Positions 22,640 through 33,426 of a stretch of 64,000 nt of DNA are shown here, piece after piece. Location of the stretch: contig OX457062.1 in the NCBI GenBank assembly GCA_949752795.1, positions 92,183,777 to 92,247,776 on the forward strand, written 5' to 3'. Within the stretch, counting starts at the first letter, position 1, and each line of letters starts with the position of its first letter. Below the pieces are notes generated by a model that saw only the letters and a program-made list of their open reading frames with translations, did not search any database and was not told where the DNA came from. The DNA comes from Hyperoodon ampullatus (Eukaryota; Chordata; Mammalia; Artiodactyla; Ziphiidae). Position numbers and translations under genes: made by a program.

Positions 22640-22752
22640 GGTGGGCAGGAGAGAAGGAAAGAAGGAAGGAACAGAGGGAAGGAAATAAGGATGGAAGGAA
22701 GCAAAGAAGGGAGAGAATAGAGGGGAAGGAAAGGAAAGGGAACAGAAGAGAA
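22640..22752. repeat. Purine-rich GGAA/GGGA tract, copy 1
   Basis: About 110 bp of irregular GGAA, GAAG and GGGA units. Its last 60 bases (22691-22750) recur with one mismatch at 24435-24494. The 276-residue minus frame at 22465-23295 is a chance frame running through this tract (Pro/Leu/Ser-rich) and the SINE. Confidence 0.92.
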
Positions 22753-22984
22753 GAACAAAATGAAACACATTCTTAGACACCCAAATCCAGGCTGTGGTCT
22801 CTGCATAATGCCAAGGTGTATGTAGGAGGTATTGAGAGAAATGGAGAATATGGTCAGGAAGGATCTCATTAGCCTCAAAGGCTGTAACCTGCTAGGTTTG
22901 TTTGGACTCCTATTCAAGGACTGGAGTTGATCTTTGCTGCTTCTACTTGTACTGTAACAGCTGAGGAAAACATTTTTGGATAAA

Positions 22985-23126
22985 TAAATGACATGAAACC
23001 AACCGTCACAAGATAAAAAGATGTAAGATGTGACATCAAAAACATAAAACATGGAGGGGGAGATAAAAAATGTTGAGCTTGAGAATGGGGTCAAACTTAA
23101 GTTGTTATTAAGATAGACTGTTATAG
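22985..23126 (+). mobile_element. L1 retrotransposon, 5' part (upstream of ORF2)
   Basis: Left part of a long L1 copy: 'acatcaaaaacataaaacat' at 23032, then 'atgttgagcttgagaatggg' at 23070 and 'tcaaacttaagttgttatta' resemble the region before ORF2 in old-to-middle-aged mammalian L1. The true 5' limit is uncertain by about 100 bp. It is cut by a SINE at 23127. Confidence 0.6.
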
Positions 23127-23316
23127 GGCCTCCCTGGTGGCGCAGTGGTTGAGAGTCCGCCTGCCGATGCAGGGGATACGGGTTCGTGCCCCGGTCTGGG
23201 AGGATCCCATATGCCGCGGAGCGGCTGGGCCCGTGAGCCATGGCTGCTGAGCCTGCGCATCCGGAGCCTGTGCTCCGCAACGGGAGAGGCCACAACAGTG
23301 AGAGGCCCGCGTATCA

Positions 23317-23347
<31 letters not shown>
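23127..23347 (+). mobile_element. CHR-type SINE, short form, inside L1
   Basis: Head 'ggcctccctggtggcgcagt' at 23127 with A-box 'tggcgcagtgg' and B-box-like 'ggttcgtgcc' (about 23181), CpG-rich body, and an A-run of about 30 at 23318-23349. An exact 17-bp target-site duplication, aagatagactgttatag, lies at 23110-23126 and 23348-23364. The long pure A tail and high CpG content mark a young insertion. Confidence 0.97.
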
Positions 23348-23351
<4 letters not shown>

Positions 23352-25763
23352 TAGACTGTTATAGATTTAAGTTGTTACATGTAAACCTCATGGTAACCAC
23401 AGAGCAAAAACCTATAGTAAATACATCAAAGATAAAGAGAAAGGAATATAAGCATACCACTACAGAAAGTCATGAAACCACAAAGGAAGAGAGCAAGAGA
23501 AGAAAGGAATAGAGAGGAACTACAAAACCAGTTAGGAAACAATTAACAAAAGAGCAATAAGCACATATCTGTCAATAATTACTTTAAATGGACTAAATTA
23601 TTCAATCAAAAGACAGAGTTGCTGAATGTATTAAAAAATAAGACATATGTATATGCTGCCTAAAAGACACACACTTTAGATCTAAGGAGACCCACAGACT
23701 GAATGTGAAGGGATGGAAAAAGTTCCATGCAAATGGAAACCAAAGAAAGCTGGAGTAGCTATACTTATATCAGACAAAGTGACTTTAAAACAAAGACTGT
23801 AATGAGAGACAAAGAAAGGTGTTATATAAAGATAAAGGGGTTAATCCAACAAGAAGTTATTACATTTGTACGTATTAATACACTCAACATAGGAGTACCT
23901 ACATATATAAAGCAAATATTAACTGAATTAAAGGGAGAAATAGACAGGAATACAATAATAGTAGAGGACTTTAGTACCCCACTTACATCAACAGGTCAAT
24001 CATCCAAACAGAAAATCAAAACAGTAAGGAAACATTGGCCTTAAACAACACGTTAGACCCAAAGGACTTAACATATTTATAGAATATTCCATCCAAAAGA
24101 AGCAGAATATACATTCTTTTCAAGTGCACGTGGAATGTTTTTCATGATAGATCATATGTTAGGCCACAAAACGAGTCCTAATAAATTTAAGAGGATTGAA
24201 ATCACATCAAGCATCTTTTCCAACCACAATGGAATAAAACTAGAAATTAATTACATGAAGAAAACTAGAATATTCACAAGTATGTGGAGATTTAAAAACA
24301 TGCTATTGAATAACCAGTGGGTCAAAGAAGACATCAAAAGAAAAATCAAAATACCTTGAGACAAATGAAAATGGAAATGTAGCATACCAAAATTTATGGG
24401 ATGCAGCGAAAGGGAGGGAGGGAAGGAAAGAAGAATGGAAGGAAGCAAAGAAGGGAGAGAATAGAGGGGAAGGGAAGGAAAGGGAACAGAAGAGGGAAGT
24501 TCATAGTGATAAATGCCTACCTCAAGAAACAGGAAAAGTTTCAAAAAAACAACCTAACTTTACACCTTGAGGAACTAGAAAAAGAATAATAAAGCCCAAA
24601 GTTAATAGAAAGAAGGAAATAACAAAGATTAGAGTAGAAATAAATGGAATAGAGACCAAAAAGACAATAGGAAATATTAATAAAACTAAGAGCTGGTTCT
24701 TTGAAAAAATAAATGAAACTGACAAACCTTTAGCTAGTCTCACCAAGAAAAAAAAAGAACTCAAATAAAATCAGAAATGACAGAAGAAATGTTGCAGCTG
24801 ATACTGGAGAAAGACAAAGGATTATAAGAGACTGCTATGAACAAGTATATGCCAACAAATTGGACAACCTAGGAGAAATTGATAAATTCCTAGAAGCATA
24901 AACCTACCAAGATTGAATCATAATGAAATAGAAAATATGAACAGAACAATTACTAGCAAGGAGATTGAATCAGTAATCAAAAACTTCCCAACAAACAAAA
25001 GTCTAGGACCAGACAGCTTCACTGGTGAATTCTACCAAACGTTCAAAGGAGAATTAATACCAGTCCTTCTGAAGCTCTTCCAAAAAATAGAAGAGTGGGA
25101 GAACTCTTCCAAACACATTTTATGAGTCCAGCATCACCCTGATACCAGACAAAGATGCCACAAAAAAATTCATAGGCCAACATCCCTGATGTAGATGCAA
25201 GAAGTCCTCAACAAAATATTGGCAAACTGAATTTTACCATACATTAAAGGGATCATACATCATGATCAAGTGGGATTCATTCCAGAGATGCAAGAATGGT
25301 CCACAAATAAGTCGATCGTGATATACCACATTAACAAAATGAAGGGTAAAAATCATATGACCATCTCAATAGATGCAGAAAAAGCATTTGACAAAATTCA
25401 ACATTCATTTATGATAAAAACTCTCAACAAAGTGGGTATAGAGGGAACCTATCTCAACATAATAAATGCCATTATAACAAGCCCACATCATACTCAATGG
25501 TAAAAAGCTGAAAGCTTTTCCTCTAAGAGCAAGACAAGGGTGTCCACTTTTGCTGCTTTTATTCAACATAGTATTGGTAGTCCTAGCCAGAGCAATTAAG
25601 CAAGAAAAAAAAAAAGCATCCAAATTGGACGGAAAGAAGTAAAACTGTCACTATTTGAAGATGACATGATAATATATATAGAAAACCCTAAAGACTCCAT
25701 CAAAAAACTGTTAGAACTAATAAACAAATTCAGTAAAATTTCAAGATAAAAAAACAACACACA
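23348..25763 (+). pseudogene. L1 ORF2 remnant: endonuclease and reverse-transcriptase region
   Basis: Continuation of the L1. ORF2 appears to start near 23560, where the frame reads an LNG...IKR endonuclease-like N-terminus. Endonuclease text runs to about 24250; the frame at 23727-24044 reads QMETKESWSSYTYIRQSDFK. The reverse-transcriptase part includes [20 protein letters not shown] at about 24973-25030 and [20 protein letters not shown] at 25378-25437. The catalytic-loop motif near 25655 reads FEDD instead of the usual FADD. Many stops and frameshifts, plus an 85-bp purine insert at about 24410-24494, make it dead. Confidence 0.92.
24410..24496. repeat. Purine-rich GGAA/GGGA tract, copy 2, inserted in L1 ORF2
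   Basis: About 85 bp of purines replacing roughly 12 bases expected between 'gggatgcagcgaaa' and 'gggaagttcatag' in L1 ORF2. Bases 24435-24494 match 22691-22750 in 59 of 60 positions, same orientation. Confidence 0.92.
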
Positions 25764-25953
25764 GGGCTTCCCTGGTGGCACAGTGGTTGAGAGTCCACCT
25801 GCTGATGCAGGGGACGCGGGTTCGTGCCCCTGTCCGGGAGGATCCCACGTGCCGTGGAGCGGCTGGGCCCGTGAGCCATGGACGCTAGGCCTGCACGTCC
25901 GGAGCCTGTGCTCCACAACAGGAGAGGCCACAGCAGTGAGAGGCCCACATACG

Positions 25954-25985
<32 letters not shown>
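25764..25985 (+). mobile_element. CHR-type SINE, short form, inside L1 ORF2
   Basis: Head 'gggcttccctggtggcacag' at 25764, A-rich tail at 25956-25985. Imperfect flanking copies 'aacaacacaca' (about 25753-25763) and 'aacaatacaca' (about 25987-25997) look like the target-site duplication. Several CpG sites have decayed to TG/CA, so it is older than the copy at 23127. Confidence 0.95.
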
Positions 25986-25989
<4 letters not shown>

Positions 25990-27775
25990 AATACACAATC
26001 AATAAACAAAATTTGCTGTACTTCTTTATGCTAATAATGAACTATCAGAACAAGAACTCAAGAAAACAGTTTCATTTACAATTGCATCAAAAATAATAAA
26101 ATACCTAGGAGTAATTTAACCAAGGAAGTGAAAGCTCTAAGACACTGATGAAAGAAATTGAAGAAGACACAAATAAATGGAAAGATATCCCATGCTCATG
26201 GATTAGGAGAATTAATGTTGTTAAAATGTTCATACAAAAAGCAGTCTATCAATAGATTCAATGCAGTCCCTATCAAAATTCCAGTGGTGTCTTTTACAGA
26301 AATATAACAATCCTGAAATTTGTATGGAACCACAAAGGATCCCAAATACCTAAAGCAGTCTTGAGAATGAAGAACAAAGCTAGAGGCATTTCATTCCCTG
26401 ATTTCAAACTGTTTTACAAAACTGTAGTACTTAAAGCAGTATGGTATTGGCATAAAAACAGACATGTAGGTCCGTGGAACAGAGAAGAGAGCACAGAAAT
26501 GAACCCACACTTATATAGCCAATTAAAGATGAGAATATACAATGGAGAAAGGACAGTCTCTTCAATAAATGGTGTTGGGAAAATTGGACCGACACATGCA
26601 AAAGAATGAAACTAGACTACTATCTTACACTATCCACAAAAATTAACTCAAAGGGTTTAATAGACTTGAACATAAGACCTGAAATCATAAAACTACTAAA
26701 GGAAAACATAAATGGTAAGCTTCTTGATATAGGTCTTATTGATGATTTTTTGAATTTGAAACCAAAAGCAAAAGAAACAAAAGTGAAAATTAACAAGTGA
26801 GACTACATCAAACTAAAAGGCTTCTGCACAGCAGAGGAAACCATCAGCAAAATGAAAAGGTAATCTACTCAATGGAGGAAAATAATTGTAACTCATATAT
26901 CTGATAAGGGGCTAGTATCCAGAATATACAAATGACACACAACTCAACAGCAAAAAGCAATCTGATTAAAAAATGGGCAGAATATCTGAATGGACATTCT
27001 TCCAAAGAATACATACATATGATCAACAGGTACATGAAAAGATGCTCAACATTATTAATCATCTGGGAAATGCAAATCAAAACCATAGTGAGATTTCACT
27101 TCACGACTGTTAGAGTGGCTGTTATCAAAAAGATAAGAAATAACAGTTGTTGAGAGGATGTAGAGAAAAGTGAACGCTTGTGCTCTGTTGGTGGGAATAT
27201 AAATTGGTGTAACCACTATGGAAACAGTATAGAGGTTCCTCAAAAAATTAAAAATAGAACTACATTATGATCTAGCAATTGCACTTCTGGGCATTTATCT
27301 GAAGAAAATGAAAACTCTAATTCAAAAAGATATCCGTATCCCCAAGTTCATTGCAGCATTTTTTACAATAGCCAAGATATGAAAACAACCTGAGTGTCCA
27401 TTGATGGATGAATAGATTAAAAAATCGTGGTATATATCTACACAATGGAATATTATTTAGCCATAAAAAAGAATGAAATCTTGCTGTTAGCAACACCATG
27501 GATGGACCTTGAGGGTATTATGCTAAATGAAATAAGTCAGACAGAGAAAGACAGATACCATATGATTGCTCCTGTATGTGGAACCTAAAACCAAAAAAAA
27601 AAAAAAAAAACCAGCAACAAAAAAACCCCATAAAACAAAACAAAAACCTAACAAGCCAAGCTCATAGATAAAAAGAATAGATGGGTGGATGCAAGAGGTG
27701 GGGTGAAAAGCAGGATAGATGGGAAAACTGACTTTTTTGTTTGTTTAAGTAAATTGAATAAAAATTTTAAAAATG
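25986..27775 (+). pseudogene. L1 ORF2 remnant: C-terminal half plus 3'-UTR
   Basis: Resumes the same L1: 'ctaataatgaactatcagaa' at 26030, [20 protein letters not shown] at 26379, [20 protein letters not shown] at about 26950-27010 and 'tggtgggaatataaattggt' at 27189. 'cacaatggaatattatttag' lies at 27440. A poly(A)/AC-rich stretch at 27590-27650 and a 3'-UTR follow, ending near 'gaataaaaattttaaaaatg'. Frameshifts and stops throughout. Confidence 0.9.
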
Positions 27776-28050
27776 TTTGACAGGTGATTGTGTTACTTGA
27801 GCACATGCTGTGCTCTGAGAACCGTATTAGGTTATTGGGGGCTGGTGAGAGGGTTTGGGATATGGACCAGGGACAGGAGAAACACTTTAAAGGTACAGAG
27901 AAATTGTTCTCATTCTTGGTGCAGTGTACTGTTTAGAAGGGATTATACAGTATGCAGAGGAGGAAAAAAACAAACAGTAAGTGCCACATGATATAGTGGA
28001 AAGAAGATCTGGGAGTCGGTAGGACTCCTGCTCACTGTGTGGATGTGTGT

Positions 28051-28255
28051 TTTTTTTTTTTTTGTGGCACGCGGGCCTCTCACTGTTGTGGCCTCTCCCA
28101 TTGCGGACCACAGGCTCCGGACACGCAGGCTCAGCGGCCATGGCTCACGGGCCCAGCCGCTCCGCGGCATGTGGGATCCTCCCGGACCAGGGCACGAACC
28201 CGCATCCCCTGCATCGGCAGGCGGCCTCTCAACCACTGCGCCACCAGGGAAGCCC
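28051..28255 (-). mobile_element. CHR-type SINE, short form
   Basis: T-run at 28051-28063, body 'cacgcgggcctctcactgtt', head ending 'ccaccagggaagccc' at 28255. Target-site duplication ggatgtgtgt plus T's at 28041-28050 and 28256-28265. Frames of 77-117 residues across it are SINE-derived. Confidence 0.96.
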
Positions 28256-28294
28256 GGATGTGTGTTTTTTAAATGAAGAAACTGAGATTCAGAA

Positions 28295-28590
28295 ATTTAC
28301 AACACTGAACCACTGCATTATAACAATAAAAATACCAGCTAACATCTGTATAGAGCTTGTGATGTGCCCAGCACTGTGCCAAGTATTTTGTATATATTAA
28401 CTCATTCAGTTTTCACAACAAGCCAGTGAGGTAGCTACTGTACTATTATGATCTCTGTTAAACAGCTGAGGACACTGAGTCACAGCAATTATAAGTCATT
28501 GGCCCAATAAATGACAGATCTGGGGTTATATCCAGGCAGACTGGCTCCAGATATCAAGCTCTTAACCATTAAGCTATCCCAGTCTTTATT
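28295..28590 (-). mobile_element. MIR SINE fossil, near full length
   Basis: 'taccagctaacatctgtata' at 28332, 'cccagcactgtgccaagtat' at 28367, 'ttaactcattcagttttcac' at 28398, 'agctgaggacactgagtcac' and 'ggctccagatatcaagctct' follow reversed MIR end to start. Confidence 0.9.
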
Positions 28591-29519
28591 CTATACATAA
28601 CTGCAAAGCAAGTGTGGCATTAATGTAATGACATTACATTCCACACTCAAAAGTGGGGTGTGTGTGTGTGGAGTGGGATATCATAACAAAGTCTTCCCCA
28701 GAAAAATGAGTCTTGAGTATGGCTTGGAAACCAAGGAAGAATGTGATTTTACAGACAGGAAGCAGGAGGGACAATTCTGGACAGGGGTTGGCCATCACCA
28801 CAGCAGGACATGATAATGTGTGGGGAACACGAGGTAAGAGGCTGCTGGCCATGTGCACAGACAGCAAGGTGGCAGAGGGCTTCGATAATCAGTCTCCTTG
28901 TCAATACTGAGTAGGACAGATAGTGAAAGAGCGTAAATCTTGGTCACGGTTATTCTGATAGATTTAGGAAGAAAGGAAAGATTCAGGGTGTATGGGTAGG
29001 AGGCATCAGACTGGTTAGTAGGAGATGCCATTATCCAGGGCAGATGTCCGGAGGAAGAATAAGACCCTAAAGGAAAGGCTTCTGAAGGACTGAGAATTAT
29101 TCATCTTGGGAAAGAAGGCTGAGGAAGAAAATAAGAGATTGATTTCTTTTACTAATCAAACTTGTGAGATCCTAGAATGGCTTTTTATGAGACATGTTTT
29201 TCTTGTCTGGGGTTCCTTAAAGGAAGCTCAGATTGTGTTATCTATCTTAGTTTAGTTTAACCTTGTTCCAAGGGAGGGTGGGCTGGCAGTCAGAAATTAG
29301 AAATACACAGCCTGCCTGTCATCAGCCCCCCATGTCACACCTGCAGCAGACAGTACAAAGCTGATCACTATGGCACTTTTTCCCCTGAAGCCAGGTCTGG
29401 CCCCAGATATTCAGGAGAGAATTTTAGGAAAGTCTGGGAATTTTCAGATGGTTGAAGGTGACATACAAGTTAGAAGGTGTTTGTCCTCTGTGGTTCGTGG
29501 ATTTTGCGACTTCCCTTAA
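28591..29519. other. Mostly unique sequence, possible degraded L2
   Basis: Stretches such as 'cttgagtatggcttggaaac' at 28711 and 'gaggtaagaggctgctggcc' have the style of reversed L2 but are too worn for a firm call. Short GT run at 28659-28671. Overlapping small frames on both strands; no gene recognised. Confidence 0.35.
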
Positions 29520-29838
29520 GAGTAGATGATTCTTCCTCCTAAATATCACCTAACCACTGCTTCTTCTACTGCCATGCCTTCTCATTCACTTTTGCCTAGA
29601 TGACTGATAAATGTCTCCTAACAAACTCCCTATCTCCAGCCTTGATTTCCTTCTCATCCATTCTCTACACTCTTATCAGATTTGCCTTTTTAAGACAGAG
29701 TTCTGATCGTGCCATTGCCTTGCTTAGGTGCTGTGATGGTCCCACTTCCTTTTCAGAAGCAACCCCCAACACTTTAATGTGGGCAGGAAGGCCCCTTCTC
29801 ATTGTCCTCTTCCTACTTCTCATTTACCCAAATTTACC
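29520..29838 (+). mobile_element. L2 fossil, left part (split by an L1 tail)
   Basis: 'tgtctcctaacaaactccct' at 29612, 'gacagagttctgatcgtgcc' at 29694 and 'gccattgccttgcttaggtg' at 29712 match the plus-strand L2 3' region. The 121-residue frame at 29600-29965 is a chance frame over it. Confidence 0.75.
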
Positions 29839-30268
29839 GTTAACACTGGATGATCTCACTTATATGTGGAAACTAAAAAAAGCCAAACTCATACGGAGTA
29901 GAAACCCTGGTGGTTGCCAGGGACTGGGTGGGGTTGTGGCAGGGGAAACATGGGGATGCTGGTAAAAGGGTACAGACTTCCACTTATAAGTTGAGTAAGT
30001 TCTGGGGACCTAATGTACAGCTTGGTGACTCTACTTAACAATACTGTATTGTATACTTGAAAGTTGCCATGAGACTAGAGCTTAAATGTTCTCACCATTA
30101 AAAAAAAATGTAACTGTGAGGCAATGGATGTGCTAACTAACCTTATGGTGATAATCATTTCATAATATGTACGTATATCAAATCATCACAATGTACACCT
30201 TAAATTTACACAATATTATATGTCAATTATATCTCAGTAAAGCTGGAAAAAAACCCACAAATTGACCA
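29839..30268 (+). mobile_element. L1 3'-UTR fragment
   Basis: 'ggatgatctcacttatatgt' at 29849, 'accctggtggttgccaggga' at 29904, 'acagcttggtgactctactt' at 30016, 'tatacttgaaagttgccatg' at 30052 and 'tatatctcagtaaagctgga' at 30228 form the 3' terminus of a middle-aged L1. It sits between two L2 pieces. Confidence 0.85.
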
Positions 30269-30620
30269 TTATTCTAGGCTTACCAAATTACTTGGAATTC
30301 TTAAAATTCACTGTGCCGTTTCTGCTTTAATATCCATATACTCTCTCTCTCTTTCCTTCTTAACAAAATATACTCACTCCTTTTTTCCCGCCTAACATGC
30401 TTTCTGCTCACGCTTCAAGACTCAGCCCAAGTTCTCAATCCTTCTATAAAACGTTCCCTGACTTTTCCCTAGGACAGCTGGTAGCTCTTTCTTCAGCTCC
30501 TCGTGGCCCTTTCAGAGGCAAGGACTCATCTTTTTCACCTCAGTATCTTGATGCTTAATCTAGTGTCTGGCACACAGTTCATTCTAAAATTTGATTAATA
30601 AAAATATACATCGAATGACA
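30269..30620 (+). mobile_element. L2 3'-end fossil
   Basis: 'gcttcaagactcagcccaag' at 30412, 'acgttccctgacttttccct' at 30451, 'aggcaaggactcatcttttt' and 'agtgtctggcacacagttca' at 30563 give the classical L2 3' end. The first 100 bp are worn. Confidence 0.75.
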
Positions 30621-30699
30621 TGTCAGTATTAGTTTTCCCCAGCCCATTTGGGAATGAATACAGTAAAAGAGAATTGAAACCAGGTTTTCTGACATGCAC

Positions 30700-30951
30700 T
30701 GCACTCCCTTTGATTTTTCTCCATTTCCATCATTAGGTCAGGCTCTTATTACTTAGACCCCTGAAATGGCCTTGGAACAGGTTTCCTAGGTCCAGAGTTT
30801 CCACCAAACGATTCTGCATCCAATCTGTAAGCAAATTAATCTTTCTAAAATTTTTACTTATACCACTTCTCTGTCTAAAATTTTAACCTCTCTTTTTCTA
30901 CCCAATAAAGTTCAAACTCCTTAGCCATGTATTTAAGGTTTCAAAATCTGT
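30700..30951 (+). mobile_element. L2 fossil, left part (split by a SINE)
   Basis: 'gaacaggtttcctaggtcca' at 30775, 'ctgcatccaatctgtaagca' at 30814, and 'aataaagttcaaactcctta' at 30905 match the L2 internal 3' region. It continues after the SINE. Confidence 0.75.
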
Positions 30952-30960
30952 CCCTGAACT

Positions 30961-31302
30961 TTTTTTTTTTTTTTAATATATATTTTAAAAATTTATTTAC
31001 TTATTTATTTATTTTTGGCTGTGTTGGGTCTTCGTTTCTGTGCGAGGGCTTTCTCCAGTTGCGGCGAGCGGGGGCCACTCTTCATCGCGGTGCGCGGGCC
31101 TCTCAGTATCGCGGCCTCTCCTGTTGTGGAGCACAGGCTCAGTAGTTGTGGCTCACGGGCCCAGTTGCTCCGCGGCATGTGGGATCCTCCCAGACCAGGG
31201 CTCGAACCCATGTCCCCTGCATCGGCAGGCAGACTCTCAACCACTGCGCCACCAGGGAAGCCCCCCCGGGAAGCCCCCCCGGGAAGCCCCCCCGGGAAGC
31301 CC
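30961..31302 (-). mobile_element. CHR-type SINE, intermediate form, with tandem-repeated head
   Basis: Reversed element with T-run at 30961-30974, the full 3' module ('ggctgtgttgggtcttcg' at 31017), but only one 'cagtagttgtggct' module, so about 74 bp shorter internally than the long form. The head end 'gggaagccccccc' is tandemly repeated (31255-31302). Target-site duplication ccctgaact plus T-rich text at 30952-30960 and 31303-31311. Confidence 0.93.
31255..31302. repeat. 13-bp tandem repeat GGGAAGCCCCCCC, about 3.7 copies
   Basis: Units at 31255-31267, 31268-31280, 31281-31293 and a partial from 31294. The target-site duplication follows directly, so the array is part of the SINE 5' end as inserted, or grew there afterwards. 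Confidence 0.95.
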
Positions 31303-31560
31303 CCCTGAACTTCTTTTACTGCTTTATCTAACACGACTTCCCAAGCAGAAGCTTCTTGTTGTAGCCACCTGCACCACTTCCTGTGGCCGATACATACCTG
31401 GCCAGTCTCTTGTTTGAAATACCTGCCTCTTCATGTCAGTCGTCACCACTACAGCTCTCTCCCCATCCTTGTGCCCGTTCTTCCTCTTCTTTTTTCACAT
31501 CTACTTTGTGATTCCTTTTTGTACCACACCATTCAGAAGTAATCCCACAATTTCTAATCT
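31303..31560 (+). mobile_element. L2 fossil, right part
   Basis: Continuation of the interrupted L2: 'acttcccaagcagaagcttc' at 31335, 'ctgtggccgatacatacctg' and 'ttgtttgaaatacctgcctc' at 31410 fit, in order, the L2 segment that lists 'tgcacttgctgttccctctgcc' in better copies. Similarity is weak. Confidence 0.5.
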
Positions 31561-31619
31561 TCCCCTGCAACACGTAGGTCATTTATACCACCCACTTGGA
31601 ACTTGTCACATACTGCATT

Positions 31620-31820
31620 ATCTTGAAGACCTAGAACATTTGGGTTCTAATTCTAGCTTCACCATTGGTTAACAAAAATGACTTATTCATCTTTGAAATG
31701 GGAATGGTGATGGGTACCTATCTCACCTTTGTTAGAGTATGGCAGAGATCAAGTATGAAAATGGTATTTGTGTGAAAGTACTTTAAACTGTAGAGGGCTC
31801 TTGTTATATTTTATCTTTGA
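31620..31820 (+). mobile_element. MIR SINE fossil
   Basis: 'tgggttctaattctagcttc' at 31640, 'catctttgaaatgggaatgg' at 31688, 'gggtacctatctcacctttg' at 31712 and 'gtgaaagtactttaaactgt' at 31772 follow MIR from start to end. Confidence 0.8.
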
Positions 31821-31838
31821 TATTAGGTTGCAATTCTT

Positions 31839-31967
31839 TTTTTTCTTTTTTTTTTTTTGGCTGTGCCACATGGCATGTGGGATCTTAGTTCCCTGACCAG
31901 GAATCAAACCCATGCTCCCTGCAGTGGAAGCGTGGAGTCTTAACCACTGGACTGCCAGGAAATTCCC
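31839..31967 (-). mobile_element. Old tRNA-Glu SINE, CHR-1-like, about 129 bp
   Basis: Only the tRNA-derived head and a tail: T-run at 31838-31858, 'ggctgtgccacatggcatgt' at 31859, 'aatcaaacccatgctccctg' at 31904, end 'gactgccaggaaattcc' at 31967. Exact 15-bp target-site duplication taggttgcaattctt at 31824-31838 and 31968-31982. Simpler and older in type than the other CHR copies here. Confidence 0.92.
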
Positions 31968-31982
31968 TAGGTTGCAATTCTT

Positions 31983-32102
31983 ATGAAAGCCAGACCTGCA
32001 TCTTATACACAGGCACTTTCCCTTTGCATCCTGAGCACTTTGAAGCCTGTGTCTTGCACATAGCAGGTGCTCAGGAAATACCCCTCGAATGAATGATGAA
32101 TC
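31983..32102 (+). mobile_element. L2 3'-end fossil
   Basis: 'ccctttgcatcctgagcact' at 32021, 'cttgcacatagcaggtgctc' at 32052 and 'cctcgaatgaatgatgaa' at 32083 are the last part of L2 including its 'aatgaatga' end. Confidence 0.75.
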
Positions 32103-33289
32103 ATCTCCACAGGAAAGAGAGGGAGCCAGCTCCTTGTCCTCATAGGGTTTGTTTGTTGACAAATGAGACTAGGGATATCTAGAAATGTGAGATCATGGAG
32201 ATTCTCCTTTCGAGCTTCTCTTCCCTCAAACCCCACCCCCACGTATACTCACACTCACAACTACTTATTCTCTTCTCCCTGCTGTCAGTGTGCTTTAGAA
32301 AGTAAATAGCAGAACCACGAACAGCTAACATCTGCCATTCATTTTACTTTGATGCTTGTGCTTAGGTGAGCCCCTGGACCCTTTGCCCAAGCAGCAGACC
32401 TAGGATGTGTTATTGGGCTGAGTGTCTTTTCTTGGTTATGATAAAAATGACAAAGGCCAATGAACTATTCCACCATGTTCTGGAGAGAGAATAATATAGT
32501 CAGAGTTGGAAACTGGATACAGATAGCTTTGTGCTTCTTGATTTTTAGTGTTTTATTAAAGTCGTGATCTAAAACATGTCCTCGAATGGACACTGCTGCA
32601 AAGATTAAAGAACCGTTCTGAACATTATTTTGAAAATAACTCGTCCTCAGAATGAAGGGCCAGTGATGCATCTGGTACCACTGATGCAGCTGAGGCCACT
32701 GAATAAGAGCTTAAATTTTACCTTTGTGGAATATCTGAGGCAGGTGTCTGGGTGTCACTTGAGTGTCGTGCCAAGCCACATTGGAACCTAAGTCAAAAAG
32801 AAAAGTCAGTAACACTGATCCTGTCTTTAAAAAAAATGTATTGTGTTCATCATGGATTTTTTGGCATTGATTTTATTTGTATGATGCTGCGTTAAATATT
32901 ATTTATCTTGATTGCTGAGATTTTTGGCTCTACCTTAAATCTGTGCCCAAGGCAAGTGCCTCACTCATCTGACCCTCGTTCCAGCTCTAATTCATTTGAT
33001 TTTAATGTGTGTGTTTGTGTGTGCACCGGTAATGAATGAAATAGTTTAAAAATGGTCTCAATTGCAAAAAAAGTGTGTGCTTCCTTAAGGAAGCATAGAT
33101 TAAGAAGGTAATGAACATAGATAGTTCATATATATAGCCTGCAAAATCATGGAATAATCATTATCCTTATAATAACAGTGATTGTTTTTAGATTTCTGCT
33201 AGGTGTTTTCCAGAAGGCTTTGGTCACATGTGATAGCTCTCTTCTTGGAATTTATAATCTAGCAACATAGATATACATGCAGGGAACAT
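32103..33289. other. Unique sequence, no gene recognised
   Basis: No repeat or exon recognised in about 1.2 kb. Short GT runs at 33007-33022. Minus frames at 32003-32242 and 32465-32671 show no family. Confidence 0.45.
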
Positions 33290-33426
33290 TTAGATGTGGT
33301 TGACATTTAGTGAGCACACACAATGTTCTAGATGCTCTCTGAAGCAGGTTTACATGCTTTATCTTCTTTGATCTTTTTCATAGCAGTCCTGTGTGATAAC
33401 ATTCTATCCATTAAGAAAGAGACTCT
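33290..33426 (-). mobile_element. MIR SINE fossil, 3' half (split by L1)
   Basis: 'acatttagtgagcacacaca' at 33303, 'aggtttacatgctttatctt' at 33346 and 'gcagtcctgtgtgataacat' at 33384 are reversed MIR. It resumes at 33966. Confidence 0.8.

Noticed and set aside
23127..23210. tRNA-like sequence with A and B boxes at SINE heads
   Set aside because: These are heads of tRNA-derived SINEs with tails and target-site duplications, not tRNA genes.
22465..23295. 276-residue open frame on the minus strand, the longest in the window
   Set aside because: It runs from the purine tract (read as Pro/Leu/Ser) through L1 sequence into a SINE body. No family resemblance and a composite repeat origin.
24435..24494. 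Interpreting the duplicated purine tract as ordinary GGAA microsatellite
   Set aside because: The irregular unit order is shared over 60 bp with one mismatch, which independent slippage would not give, so it is reported as a duplication.
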